Below are positions 14,369 to 22,838 of a stretch of 40,968 nucleotides of DNA, piece after piece. Position 1 is the first letter of the stretch. Each line of letters starts with the position of its first letter. Below the pieces are notes generated by a model. It saw only the letters and a list, made by a program, of their open reading frames with translations, made no database searches and was not told the DNA's origin. Source of the stretch: Acidobacteriota bacterium (GTDB taxonomy: Bacteria; Acidobacteriota; Terriglobia; Terriglobales; Acidobacteriaceae); the NCBI GenBank assembly GCA_028876335.1, contig JAGWSG010000129.1, positions 1 through 40,968 of the forward strand, written 5' to 3'. A program made the translations under genes and the position numbers.

Positions 14369-17014
14369 TCATTGCGGGTCTTGTTTAGGAGTCGCCTTTG
14401 CCGCCGCAGGAGCCGTATCGCTCTTTGCTGGCACAACCTTCTGAATCTTACTTGCGGTCCCTTCGCCGTCTGAAGGAGCCGCATCCTCGGGAGCCGCAGG
14501 TGTCACACTGCTTTTCTCGGCTGGTCCGCTCGTTGAGTCGTCGGACGAATCCGTCCCAGGTGCGGGCGTTGGGGAAGACGGAGGAGTCATGCCGGGCGCA
14601 AGAGGATCAATCTGCATGGCCAGCGTTTGCACCACCGATTGATCATCGCGCAGCCGCACGTAAAGAACACCGTTTGCCGGATGCGGCACAATCAGCTGGG
14701 TTCCGGTAAAGTCGGGTGGCACATCGGTCGGATTATCGAATTCCGGAGCCGCCGCAAAAGACGTTGCCAGGAAAAGATTGCTTCCCGTAAGCACGCATGG
14801 CTTGGATTGCGCACGAGGGCAATTTAAGGTCTTAAAACCAGGCAATCGCACAAGGGTTCCAAGAGGAATCCAATCCCCCGTAACTCCCTCTGGAGAAATG
14901 GCGCGCGCCTGAATCGGCCCAAACGCCGAGGAGCCGAAGCGCGCAAGCGGCTCCACTACTCCCAATGCTGTCTTTGCATCTTCCAACATCAGGCTTCCGT
15001 CCGACAGGGAAAGGATCGTGTGAAAGCTCCCATCGGCAGAGGAAACTTCCACGCGCTGCTTGCGTGGAAAATTGACTGGCACCTTCGAGCGCAGGAAAAA
15101 CACAAGACGACGATCGATCGGCAAGTCATCAGGGCTGCCCAGATGAACAGGAGAGGGATCTTCTTTGGTTTCTTCCTGCGTGCCCTTGCTCAGCAGCGTC
15201 ACAACGGGGCGGGGTGGCGTTACCTGCATCGGCACTTCAAGCTCGCGGCCGTCACGCAGCCGAACCTTCGCTCTATATTCATTCCCGGGATTCAACTCAT
15301 CTGTCGGACCATCGGCCTTCATCGTAAGCCGGTCCGAATCCTGAACGCGGCTCAGCGTCGAGGGAGACCATGTAATGCCGTGCAAAGTGGCCGTCTCCAC
15401 CTCGTCCAGACGGTTTCCTGATAGCACCGCCGTCGCATCACCCTGGCTCAGCAGCAGCTTTTCCAACGAAGCGGCCTCGGCATAAGCACGAAGCGTAATA
15501 CTATCCGGCTTATCGAGTCCGAACTGATGCACCTCAAGCGTAACCTGCCCAGGCGTCGCGCTCTTCATCGAAACGGACAAATCCAGGACTTCCGGTTTCG
15601 CAGCCTTCCAGGTCAAAGGCAGTGCATCGCCTGAAGCAGTGCGCGCCTTTACATCTTCAATACAGAGGGTGCTCTGCCCCTCCAGCTGCAATTTGTCTTC
15701 TCTTCCCACCACCAGCGCGGACTGATCGGCGGCAGTCACTTCCCAATTGCTCTGCCCAGATGACCGGAGACGATAGCGTGGACCTTCCCAGTCGTCGAAT
15801 CCCCACTTGCCGTGTACCACGCCCACATGATCACCCGCATCCAGCAACGGCGCGGGCTTGTCCAATTCGAGGCCGCCTTCCGCTGGATCAGGATGTACCG
15901 GAAGTTCTATTGGACCATTCTTTGACTCGATGCGAAGCATCAGGTCATGCGCAAGAGGTGTTGCCAGCACAAGTGGAGCCCCCTCTGCTGGCAATACAAG
16001 CTTCGGCTTCTGCGCGCAGAAAGACTCGGTTGGGCTCACCGGATGCAACGGCGGCATGGTCACCGGCCCGATAGGCGGTAGCGCAATCACCACCACCGAT
16101 TTTGGGTCGCGAAACGAGGGTGGCAGATTCAGGCGCAGGTTCAGCGTGTCTTTTGAAGAAAGCGCCAGCGCCGGTATGTATTGATAGCGTGCCGTATGGA
16201 GCGACGCAAGGATCTTGGCCGTATCTACAATCGCACCAATGTAAGGGCTGTATTGTCCGCCTCCCCCCACGTGCGAATACGAAAGCTGGTTCATCAGGTC
16301 CGTAGTCGATCCAGTCGCAAGCTGATCCACGCGCGTCTGCGCGTTCGAGTCGTCCATCACCATACCTTCGGTGTGCTGCGAAAGACACGCGCTCTGCTGC
16401 TCGCTTGGCTTGAGAAAGCAATCCTGATTCACCTTGATTCCAAGGCTGCGCGCCGCATTCTCCGTGCGCTCCTTCAGCGATTTCGGATCCGTCAGCGAAG
16501 TCACCTTTACTTCCTTCAGAAACGCATCGAGACGCATACGGTCCCAACTCGCTGCCTGCAGGTCTTGCGCAGCGCGAACAAAGGTTCCCGGCCGTCCGCG
16601 CACCGTGTTCCGCAGAGTGCTGAAGTCGCCGCCCGTCGCCGGGGCAAGAAAAACAAGCGCCTGTTGCGCCTCGTCGGGTACGGTGACAAACACTCCTTCT
16701 TCCCGAATCTTTTTTTGCCATACCTCCACGCGTGTGAACCAATCTTCCGGCGGAGGATTGGTTGCGCCCCGCAGGAACGCAATCACCAGAACAAAATGCT
16801 CTGACTGGCTGGCCGGCATATCGGGATGAACCCACAGCCGGTCCCCCGGTAGCAGGTTCGGTACTTCACTGATCGGCAGGGTCACGTCGCCCCGCTTCAC
16901 ATGTACATTCACCTCGGGGCCCACAAGATCGAACGCCTGAGAAAGAGCACTGGCCGGAAAGATGGCCAGGAAGCAGAGAAGCATTGTGGTGAGCCGGTGA
17001 CGCATAATTGCCAT
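14369..17014 (-). CDS. Large secreted protein of unknown function
   Basis: The 881-residue product has a signal peptide (about 1-26, ending ALSQ) and no later transmembrane segment, so it is probably periplasmic, surface-bound or released. The N-terminal third is mixed alpha/beta and mentions FLAPATGGDF; the middle (about 330-780) is beta-rich and resembles successive Ig/IPT-like modules. The last roughly 80 residues are a Pro/Ser/Ala/Lys-rich tail without structure. There is no catalytic motif that I recognise. The ATG at 17014 or the in-frame ATG at 17005 could be used; neither has a clear ribosome site. It converges with hldE and has no co-directional neighbour, so context gives no function. 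Confidence 0.7.
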   Translation of the reverse strand: MAIMRHRLTTMLLCFLAIFPASALSQAFDLVGPEVNVHVKRGDVTLPISEVPNLLPGDRLWVHPDMPASQSEHFVLVIAFLRGATNPPPEDWFTRVEVWQKKIREEGVFVTVPDEAQQALVFLAPATGGDFSTLRNTVRGRPGTFVRAAQDLQAASWDRMRLDAFLKEVKVTSLTDPKSLKERTENAARSLGIKVNQDCFLKPSEQQSACLSQHTEGMVMDDSNAQTRVDQLATGSTTDLMNQLSYSHVGGGGQYSPYIGAIVDTAKILASLHTARYQYIPALALSSKDTLNLRLNLPPSFRDPKSVVVIALPPIGPVTMPPLHPVSPTESFCAQKPKLVLPAEGAPLVLATPLAHDLMLRIESKNGPIELPVHPDPAEGGLELDKPAPLLDAGDHVGVVHGKWGFDDWEGPRYRLRSSGQSNWEVTAADQSALVVGREDKLQLEGQSTLCIEDVKARTASGDALPLTWKAAKPEVLDLSVSMKSATPGQVTLEVHQFGLDKPDSITLRAYAEAASLEKLLLSQGDATAVLSGNRLDEVETATLHGITWSPSTLSRVQDSDRLTMKADGPTDELNPGNEYRAKVRLRDGRELEVPMQVTPPRPVVTLLSKGTQEETKEDPSPVHLGSPDDLPIDRRLVFFLRSKVPVNFPRKQRVEVSSADGSFHTILSLSDGSLMLEDAKTALGVVEPLARFGSSAFGPIQARAISPEGVTGDWIPLGTLVRLPGFKTLNCPRAQSKPCVLTGSNLFLATSFAAAPEFDNPTDVPPDFTGTQLIVPHPANGVLYVRLRDDQSVVQTLAMQIDPLAPGMTPPSSPTPAPGTDSSDDSTSGPAEKSSVTPAAPEDAAPSDGEGTASKIQKVVPAKSDTAPAAAKATPKQDPQ

Positions 17015-17354
17015 TGTACGGATTTAGACGCCCGGAAGATTTTTCCGGGTTGTACAAACTTATGAGCACAACAGTGTTAGGTATGCTCTCCGCACCGAAT
17101 TGGTCAACAGGAACAACCCTAAATTTGACAACATCGTATAAACTATTTGTTGATTCGCATTTGAAGTCGATTTAGCTATCTTTGAGTGCCGCTCGCAGTT
17201 CCCCGGACAAAAAACACGAGTCTGACTTATTTTAAGGAACGTTCCACATTCACTTTTGTCATCTTCAGAAGAATTGAGAACAAACCCAGGCGGTACCCTG
17301 CTGCCATTCCCCATGGCCAAAATCCAATATTCAGATACATAGTCGGAGCTCATC
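17015..17354. other. Divergent intergenic region (340 bp) between two unknown genes
   Basis: The region separates the starts of the secreted protein (minus) and of the PIN-associated gene (plus), so it should hold both promoters. A 7-bp perfect stem (17031-17037 with 17043-17049, loop GATTT) lies in the leader of the minus-strand gene. It is more AT-rich than the flanks. A TTGACA at 17125 has no well-spaced -10. No ORF with coding character was seen. Confidence 0.5.
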
Positions 17355-18083
17355 ATGAAAGCCAAGAAAGCCACTGCAGTTGATTTGGACGTGAATCAGC
17401 TGGACATCCCTGACGCCGAAGAAATGATTGAGGAAGCACTCAACAATCTTCGCTACACTTCGGATCCAGGATTGGCGCGCGTACTTCACTTTCTTGCTCC
17501 TCCGGGCTATCAGGTCATTGTTGAGCTTTGCAGTGAAAATGGCCGCAGCAAAAGACGAACGGCTTCTGCAGCGCATTGGAACCCCGAAGAAGATGAAATC
17601 CGCATATATTTCGAGCGCGCCGATGACAGCGAGCCGCAGCCGCGCATTGCCCGCTCCCTGCGCGCAGCCGCAGATCCCTCCTACATCAACGACATCGATG
17701 AGGACGACGGTCAGGAAGCAATGATGCCGGCGGACATGGACACGAGAGTCAAGGAGCTGTGCTCCTCACTTGCCGAGGCCGAACGCGGCGGGCATGCCTT
17801 CATCGCCCTCAAGTGGTTTCGTGATTCCTTCCTCCCGCGCAAAACCTATCGCTGGAATCAAAATCCGGATTCACGCCAGGCTGTCCTGGCCGAAGCCATC
17901 CAACGCGGTGTTGTTCTCACCAGCAAAATCGCCAATCCCAAAACGCCCGCTTATCCAACCACTACCATCCGGTTGAATCGTGCGGAGGCTGGCATACCGG
18001 AAGAAGCCCAGCGCTTCCACCCCATCTCCATTGATGAAGGAACTCTCACGGAAGTGATTGATGCGGAGCGAGGAGATCTGTGA
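17355..18083 (+). CDS. Unknown protein coupled to a PIN-domain protein
   Basis: The 242-residue protein is soluble, with an acidic N-terminal half (LDIPDAEEMIEEALNNL) and a middle Asp/Glu-rich stretch (DIDEDDGQEA). The C-terminal part (about 135-225) has a helix-turn-helix/winged-helix look (FIALKWFRDSFLPRK, then RQAVLAEAIQRGVVL). GGAG lies 6-10 bases before the ATG. Its TGA overlaps the GTG of the PIN gene (GTGA), the arrangement expected of antitoxin then toxin. It is far longer than normal VapB antitoxins and shows no recognisable AbrB, RHH or Phd fold. A DNA-binding antitoxin role is inference only. Confidence 0.7.
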   Translation: MKAKKATAVDLDVNQLDIPDAEEMIEEALNNLRYTSDPGLARVLHFLAPPGYQVIVELCSENGRSKRRTASAAHWNPEEDEIRIYFERADDSEPQPRIARSLRAAADPSYINDIDEDDGQEAMMPADMDTRVKELCSSLAEAERGGHAFIALKWFRDSFLPRKTYRWNQNPDSRQAVLAEAIQRGVVLTSKIANPKTPAYPTTTIRLNRAEAGIPEEAQRFHPISIDEGTLTEVIDAERGDL

Positions 18084-18547
18084 CCTGTTACTTCTTTGAG
18101 ACTACTGCTTTCGCTAAGCTCTTCGTACGCGAGCAGGGAACTGATGCCCTCATTCACTTGATGGAAACTCTTCCCGACAACTGTAAGCTGATCGCAGCCT
18201 CGGCTCCGCTTGAAATCTATTCGGCCATTCGTCGCCGTGAACGTGAAGGCATGCTCTCAGCGCAGGATGCATCATCGGCTCTCGAAATCCTGCGCCAGGA
18301 AGCCGCCCGCATGGTGCAGGAGCCGCTGAATCCCGCAGTACTGGAGTCTGCGCGTTTACTCCTCGACAAAACCCACCTTCGCTGGCCGGACACAATCCAG
18401 CTCGCAGCCGCCATCACTGCGCGCGACATGTTTCAGGAAACTGAAATCGTCTTCGTATCCTCCACACCTGCTTTGCTCGATGCCGCAAGTGCGGAAGGCT
18501 TTCGCACCCTTGACCCAACAAAGGAAGATGCGCCGGCATCGGAATAA
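18080..18547 (+). CDS. PIN-domain protein with altered active site (VapC-like)
   Basis: The 155-residue protein aligns by eye with VapC-type PIN ribonucleases: motif 1 YFFETTAFAKLFV, motif 2 SAPLEIYSAI (E45), motif 3 RWPDTIQLAAAI (D104) and motif 4 VFVSSTPALL. PIN nucleases use about four acidic residues to bind metal. Here the first is Glu (E7) instead of Asp, and the last position is Thr (T129) where Asp is usual (FVSSDxxLL). The enzyme may be weak, inactive or repurposed. The GTG start overlaps the upstream stop by 4 bases. It ends 33 bases before the convergent kinase gene. The assignment to the PIN fold is good; toxin activity is uncertain. Confidence 0.8.
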   Translation: MTCYFFETTAFAKLFVREQGTDALIHLMETLPDNCKLIAASAPLEIYSAIRRREREGMLSAQDASSALEILRQEAARMVQEPLNPAVLESARLLLDKTHLRWPDTIQLAAAITARDMFQETEIVFVSSTPALLDAASAEGFRTLDPTKEDAPASE

Positions 18548-18580
18548 AGGGCACGCCGTGAGAGCCAGCGCAATCTCGCG

Positions 18581-19669
18581 CTAGGCCACCTTTTCAACAA
18601 GTGCATTCACTGCTTGACTCTGCTCTTCCATGGAAGCAAGCAGCTTGAATTGCGCTCTGCAACGGTCAAGATTCTGCCCCTCTCGATGCACCTTGTAATA
18701 GGTGTCGCCGCGCAGATAATCTGTAAGAAAGCGAATCCCCTGCTCAAACGTAATCACCTGGCCTCCCTGCGCCAGACTCATCCTCTCTGCATGGGGCAGC
18801 GCACTTCCCACCGGTTCCAGAAATCCCCGCAACAACGCCTCAAACAACGCAAAGTCCATCTGAACCAGCGCCAAATCCTGCTCATCTTCAGCAGCCGCAC
18901 AGGCAGTTGTCCGCACCATGTCTCCAAAGTCGTAAGCCGTCAGCCCCGGCATCACGGTATCCAGATCGATGACGCAGATTCCCTCACCGCTCTCCTCGTC
19001 GAAGAGCACATTGTTCAGTTTCGTATCGTTGTGCGTAATGCGCAGCGGCAGATTCGCTTCCACAAGCACTCGGCTCAGCGGTTCGCGCACCAGTGCAAAT
19101 TCAATCTCACGTTTGCATCCTGCCATGCGGCCTGCCACATCATTTGCGATCGCCTCTCGCAAAGCCGCAAAGCGCGACGGCGTGTGATGAAATCCTGGGA
19201 TCGTCTCAATCAGGCTCTCGGCCGGCAACGATGAAAGTAATCGCTGGAAACACCCAAACGCCTTCGCTGCTTGAAATGCCTGCTCGGTCGACTCAACTGC
19301 ATCGAAAGTTCGTGTACGCGGAATCGCGCGAAAGCACCGCCAGTATTCGCCGGCTTGATCCTGGCACCATGTCGCCTCATTCCTGGTTGGAATCAGTGTA
19401 AGTGCGCGCCGCTCCGCATCCGGATGGCCCGCCAGCTCTTTCGCCAGGTGCTCGGTCACGCGCTGCATGTTGCTCATGAGCGCGGGCACATTGGGAAAAA
19501 TTGTTCGATTAATCCGCTGAAGAATGTATTCAGATTCCCACTTACCGGAGGTAAATGTCACGTGCAGCGTGTCATGAATATGTCCGGAACCAATTGCTTC
19601 GGCGGATACAAGTCTTCCGTCAATCGCAAATTGCTGCAATACTCCGGCAATCTCATCCAATCGCAACAT
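18581..19669 (-). CDS. N-acetylhexosamine 1-kinase-like phosphotransferase (APH fold)
   Basis: The 362-residue protein belongs to the aminoglycoside phosphotransferase/choline kinase fold. The catalytic loop ITHNDTKLNNVLFD (H213, N214, D215) and the metal-binding VIDLDTVMPG (D235) are clear, and YDFGDMVRT follows. This wording strongly resembles NahK-type N-acetylhexosamine kinases and related proteins. It would phosphorylate an amino sugar at C1 in the cytosol, for salvage of GlcNAc/GalNAc. It begins 15 bases after the tyrA stop and is last in the aromatic amino-acid run, an odd partner. Aminoglycoside resistance is unlikely from the motif wording. The substrate is inferred. Confidence 0.8.
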   Translation of the reverse strand: MLRLDEIAGVLQQFAIDGRLVSAEAIGSGHIHDTLHVTFTSGKWESEYILQRINRTIFPNVPALMSNMQRVTEHLAKELAGHPDAERRALTLIPTRNEATWCQDQAGEYWRCFRAIPRTRTFDAVESTEQAFQAAKAFGCFQRLLSSLPAESLIETIPGFHHTPSRFAALREAIANDVAGRMAGCKREIEFALVREPLSRVLVEANLPLRITHNDTKLNNVLFDEESGEGICVIDLDTVMPGLTAYDFGDMVRTTACAAAEDEQDLALVQMDFALFEALLRGFLEPVGSALPHAERMSLAQGGQVITFEQGIRFLTDYLRGDTYYKVHREGQNLDRCRAQFKLLASMEEQSQAVNALVEKVA

Positions 19670-19684
19670 GGGCCAAAAGTCTGG

Positions 19685-20548
19685 TTACGAATCCCGCCGG
19701 AAGCGATTCGCCTTTTCAAATTCGTCACGCAACACGGGCGTGCGCAGATTCTCGCGAAGGTAAGCCAGCCGCTGTTCCAGCGCCAACAGCGCGGTCTCAA
19801 TTGCATCGGTATTCGTGTGTGCAATATCGCGCCACATGCTGAAGGGGCTCGCTCCCAGCCGCGTCATCTCGCGCAATCCCCGTCCGCCGACATCCTTTAG
19901 CTCTGGCGCATCGCCCACTTCATCTTCCAACAGAGAGGCCAACGCTGTCGCCGTGAACTGTGGCAGGTGACTCACCCACGCCACAAGTTCATCGTGGCGC
20001 GTCGGATCCAATTCCAGGGTGCGCGATCCCATCGAAACCACCCATTTGCGCCAACTCGATACAAGTCCATTCGCAACGTCGGAGCGTTGGGCCGTCGCAT
20101 CGTCAGTAAATAACCACACTGCGCCGCGGAACAGATTTGCGTCTGCCAGCTCCGCGCCACCACGCTCCTTGCCCGCCATCGGATGTCCCGGCAAAAACGC
20201 TGCCTTCCCCGGAGAATTAAACAGCCGATTGCCTGCATTGCAGATTTGCGCTTTGGTGCTGCCCACATCTGTCACAAGGTGATCGGGTCCGAGTACACCG
20301 GACAGCTTTTCCATCCAGTCAAGGGTTGCGTAAATCGGTACGGCCAGCACAATTACCTGGCTCGCCTTTGCTGCCTCCACTCCATCTCTGGCAATCGAGT
20401 CGACCGCGCCCATCTGCAGCGCAGTTTGCGCACCTTCTTCACCGCGATTCCAGCCCACAATGGTGCCTTCAAATCCCGCCGCGCGCAGAGCCAGGCCCAC
20501 CGATGCACCCAGCAGGCCTGTTCCCAAAATTGCGACGCGCTCCATCAT
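19685..20548 (-). CDS. tyrA: Prephenate dehydrogenase
   Basis: The 287-residue enzyme oxidatively decarboxylates prephenate to 4-hydroxyphenylpyruvate for tyrosine, or arogenate in some lineages. A Rossmann GTGLLG (9-14) with VGWNR at the end of the second strand binds the dinucleotide. The catalytic histidine is in PGHPMAGKERGG (H122), and the C-terminal helical dimerisation domain follows. There is no ACT domain, so tyrosine feedback through such a domain is absent. The ATG has AGGAG 6 bases upstream. It starts 14 bases after the DAHP synthase stop and precedes the sugar kinase by 15 bases. Confidence 0.93.
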   Translation of the reverse strand: MMERVAILGTGLLGASVGLALRAAGFEGTIVGWNRGEEGAQTALQMGAVDSIARDGVEAAKASQVIVLAVPIYATLDWMEKLSGVLGPDHLVTDVGSTKAQICNAGNRLFNSPGKAAFLPGHPMAGKERGGAELADANLFRGAVWLFTDDATAQRSDVANGLVSSWRKWVVSMGSRTLELDPTRHDELVAWVSHLPQFTATALASLLEDEVGDAPELKDVGGRGLREMTRLGASPFSMWRDIAHTNTDAIETALLALEQRLAYLRENLRTPVLRDEFEKANRFRRDS

Positions 20549-20562
20549 GACCGGCTCCTGTG

Positions 20563-21579
20563 CTACAGACTTCTCCCCACAGCAGTGGCAATCGCCTTCA
20601 TCTCCCCCATCAACTTTTCAAATTGATCGAGAAAAAGTGTCTGTGCCGCATCCGATGCAGCCTTGTCCGCATTCGGATGCACTTCAATCAGAATCGCATC
20701 CGCGCCCGCAGCTACTGAGGCCTTGGCAAGTGGTGCAACCATGTCGCGCCGTCCCGTTCCATGCGACGGATCGGCAACCATCGGCAGATGCGTAAGCTTC
20801 TTCGTCACCGGAATAGCCGAGATATCCATCGTGTTGCGTGTCGCGGTCTCGAAGGTTCGAATCCCACGCTCGCACAGAATCACGTTGTAATTTCCCCCGG
20901 AGAGAATGTATTCAGCCGACAGCAGCAGCTCTTCCAGAGTCGCCGCCATGCCGCGCTTCAACAGTACAGGCTTCCGTGTCTGCCCCAGTTCGCGGAGTAG
21001 ATTGAAATTCTGCATATTGCGCGCGCCAACCTGGAAGCAATCCACGTGCGGCAGCATGGGCTCAATCTGCGAGATCTCCATCACTTCGCTCACCACCAGC
21101 AAGTCGTACGCATCGGCAGCGGCGCGCATCAGTTCCAGCCCCGGAATGCCCATCCCCTGGAATGAGTACGGTGAAGAACGCGGTTTGAATGCGCCTCCGC
21201 GCAGAAAACTTCCGCCGGCTGCCTTTACGCGCTTGGCCGTCTCAAAAATCTGATCGCGACTCTCAATGGAACAAGGACCCGCCATCACGGCAATCTGCTT
21301 GCCGCCAATCTTCACTCCGTTGCGAAACTCGACAACTGTTCCCTCAGGCCGGAATCCCCTGCCCGCAAGTTTGTAAGGCGAACTGATGCGATGAACGTTA
21401 AGAACCCCGGGTAGACTCCCAAACTTCGCCAGATCCAGCCCAGCTGTGGCTCCCACCGCGGCAAGGATGGTCTGGACCTCTCCCGTTGTGCGGTGAACTT
21501 CAACTCCCGATTCCACCATGACAGAGATGACTGCGTCGATCTGTTCCTCGGTGGCATTCTCCTGCATTGCGACTATCAT
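20563..21579 (-). CDS. aroF: 3-deoxy-7-phosphoheptulonate (DAHP) synthase with N-terminal ferredoxin-like domain
   Basis: The 338-residue type I-beta enzyme condenses PEP and erythrose 4-phosphate, the entry to the shikimate pathway. The first about 70 residues form the ferredoxin-like regulatory domain known from Thermotoga maritima DAHP synthase, where aromatic amino acids inhibit. The catalytic barrel has AGPCSIES (metal ligand C103), KPRSSPYSFQG, GARNMQNF, LLKRG, CERGIRTFE and DPSHGTGRRD. The ATG overlaps the stop of the chorismate mutase gene (ATGA), so the two are translationally coupled. In related species these two enzymes may associate, which the gene arrangement would fit. Feedback by Tyr or Phe is inferred from the domain. 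Confidence 0.95.
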   Translation of the reverse strand: MIVAMQENATEEQIDAVISVMVESGVEVHRTTGEVQTILAAVGATAGLDLAKFGSLPGVLNVHRISSPYKLAGRGFRPEGTVVEFRNGVKIGGKQIAVMAGPCSIESRDQIFETAKRVKAAGGSFLRGGAFKPRSSPYSFQGMGIPGLELMRAAADAYDLLVVSEVMEISQIEPMLPHVDCFQVGARNMQNFNLLRELGQTRKPVLLKRGMAATLEELLLSAEYILSGGNYNVILCERGIRTFETATRNTMDISAIPVTKKLTHLPMVADPSHGTGRRDMVAPLAKASVAAGADAILIEVHPNADKAASDAAQTLFLDQFEKLMGEMKAIATAVGRSL

Positions 21580-22001
21580 TTTTGGTTTCCTGTCTCGAGC
21601 GACTCTGCGCCGGGTTCATGGCCTTTTTGCGCGGCCAGGGCATTTCTTTCCGATGCCAATTCATTCCTCTGCAGTGCCCGCATCACGTCGATAATCCGCT
21701 CGTAGATATGCGTTAACTCGATGTCCGGCAATGGACCCTTGTTGTGAGAGCGCACATTCTGATAAATGATCTTCTCGCGTGCCGGCTCATACACCGGCAG
21801 CGATGTGGCCACCTTCAGGTGGCCGATCATCAGCGCTGCCTCGGCGCGCTTGTTCAAGAGCGCCACAAGTTGTTGATCGAGAACATCGATTTGTCCGCGC
21901 AGTTCTTCCAGCGTCATTTCAACCTCATGGTGTGCACTCCTCCGGTACAACTCCGCTTTGTCATCAACCACCGGAGGCGCAAGGAAACTTGAATTGGCCA
22001 T
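21576..22001 (-). CDS. Chorismate mutase (AroQ class, monofunctional)
   Basis: The all-helical AroQ domain occupies about residues 28-115 of a 141-residue protein: EELRGQIDVLDQQLVALLNKRAE then IGHLK, followed by PVYEPAREKIIYQNV and helix 3 with ERIIDVMRALQ. It turns chorismate into prephenate, the precursor of Phe and Tyr. No signal peptide is seen, so it is cytosolic. An N-terminal extension (about 27 residues) and a charged tail lie outside the fold. I prefer the ATG at 22001; a TTG at 22007 is in frame. It lies 42 bases after trpA and overlaps the DAHP synthase start, placing prephenate formation next to TyrA. Confidence 0.9.
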   Translation of the reverse strand: MANSSFLAPPVVDDKAELYRRSAHHEVEMTLEELRGQIDVLDQQLVALLNKRAEAALMIGHLKVATSLPVYEPAREKIIYQNVRSHNKGPLPDIELTHIYERIIDVMRALQRNELASERNALAAQKGHEPGAESLETGNQK

Positions 22002-22043
22002 GAGCAAGCAGTCTCGACATGCACACCGCTTGCGAGGGATCGC

Positions 22044-22826
22044 TTAACGGGCCAGCACCGATTGCTCGAGGTGCAGGCCCTTGATAAATCGAGCCACCGA
22101 GCCGGGCGCTTCGTCGGGAGCCGAATGCTCCACCAACTCCACTATGGCGCTGCCGACCACTACCGCATCGGCGAACTCTGCAACCTGGGCCACGTGCCCC
22201 GCGTTGGAGATGCCGAAACCGACAGCCACCGGCAGCTTGCTCCATCGACGCAGACGGTTCACCAGCTCAGCCGCATCGGCGGTCAGGTTCTGCTGCTTGC
22301 CTGTAATTCCCGTACGCGAAATCGCGTAAATAAATCCCTTGCTGTGCGTGGCAATCGCCTGCAGCCGCTCATCCGGACTCGTCGGCGCAGCCAGAAAGAC
22401 TGGCGCAAGATTCACACGCTCCATCTCCTTCAAATACGGCGCAGCCTCTTCCACAATCATGTCCGTTACAAGCACGCCATCCGCACCCGCAGCCGCTGAA
22501 TCATCGGCAAAGTTCGCGAGCCCGTAGCGCAAAATTGGATTGTAGTAACTGAAAATCACCAACCCTGCAGCAGGCCGTGCCGCGCGAATCTTCCGCGCCA
22601 CCTCCAGAACGTCCTTCAGGCTGGTTCCCTTCGCCAGCGCGCGTTCACTCGCACGCTGAATCACCGGCCCATCGGCCAGCGGATCACTGAACGGCACTCC
22701 TAGCTCAATCACATCTGCACCTGCATCAATCGCTGCGAGTGCAATGGCGAGCGTCGCCTCCAGGCTGGGATCTCCAGCCGTCAGGTAAATGACCAAACCG
22801 GGCTTATGTTGGAACTGAAGTGCCAT
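22044..22826 (-). CDS. trpA: Tryptophan synthase alpha chain
   Basis: The 260-residue TIM-barrel subunit cleaves indole-glycerol phosphate and channels indole to TrpB. Catalytic E41 and D52 lie in IELGVPFSDPLADG, the counterparts of E. coli E49 and D60. The phosphate-binding VAVGFGISN and the GSAIVE segment are intact. The start is 12 bases downstream of the trpB stop. Length is normal. Other trp genes (trpE, D, C, F) are not in the window. Confidence 0.95.
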   Translation of the reverse strand: MALQFQHKPGLVIYLTAGDPSLEATLAIALAAIDAGADVIELGVPFSDPLADGPVIQRASERALAKGTSLKDVLEVARKIRAARPAAGLVIFSYYNPILRYGLANFADDSAAAGADGVLVTDMIVEEAAPYLKEMERVNLAPVFLAAPTSPDERLQAIATHSKGFIYAISRTGITGKQQNLTADAAELVNRLRRWSKLPVAVGFGISNAGHVAQVAEFADAVVVGSAIVELVEHSAPDEAPGSVARFIKGLHLEQSVLAR

Positions 22827-22838
22827 CGGATTCTTGAA

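Noticed and set aside
17125-17146. TTGACA with TATAAA close behind as a promoter
   Set aside because: The spacing is only 6 bases; no -10 lies at 16-18 bases.
18565-18583. Hairpin between the PIN and kinase genes as a terminator
   Set aside because: The stem is only 5 bp with no T-tail and overlaps the kinase stop.
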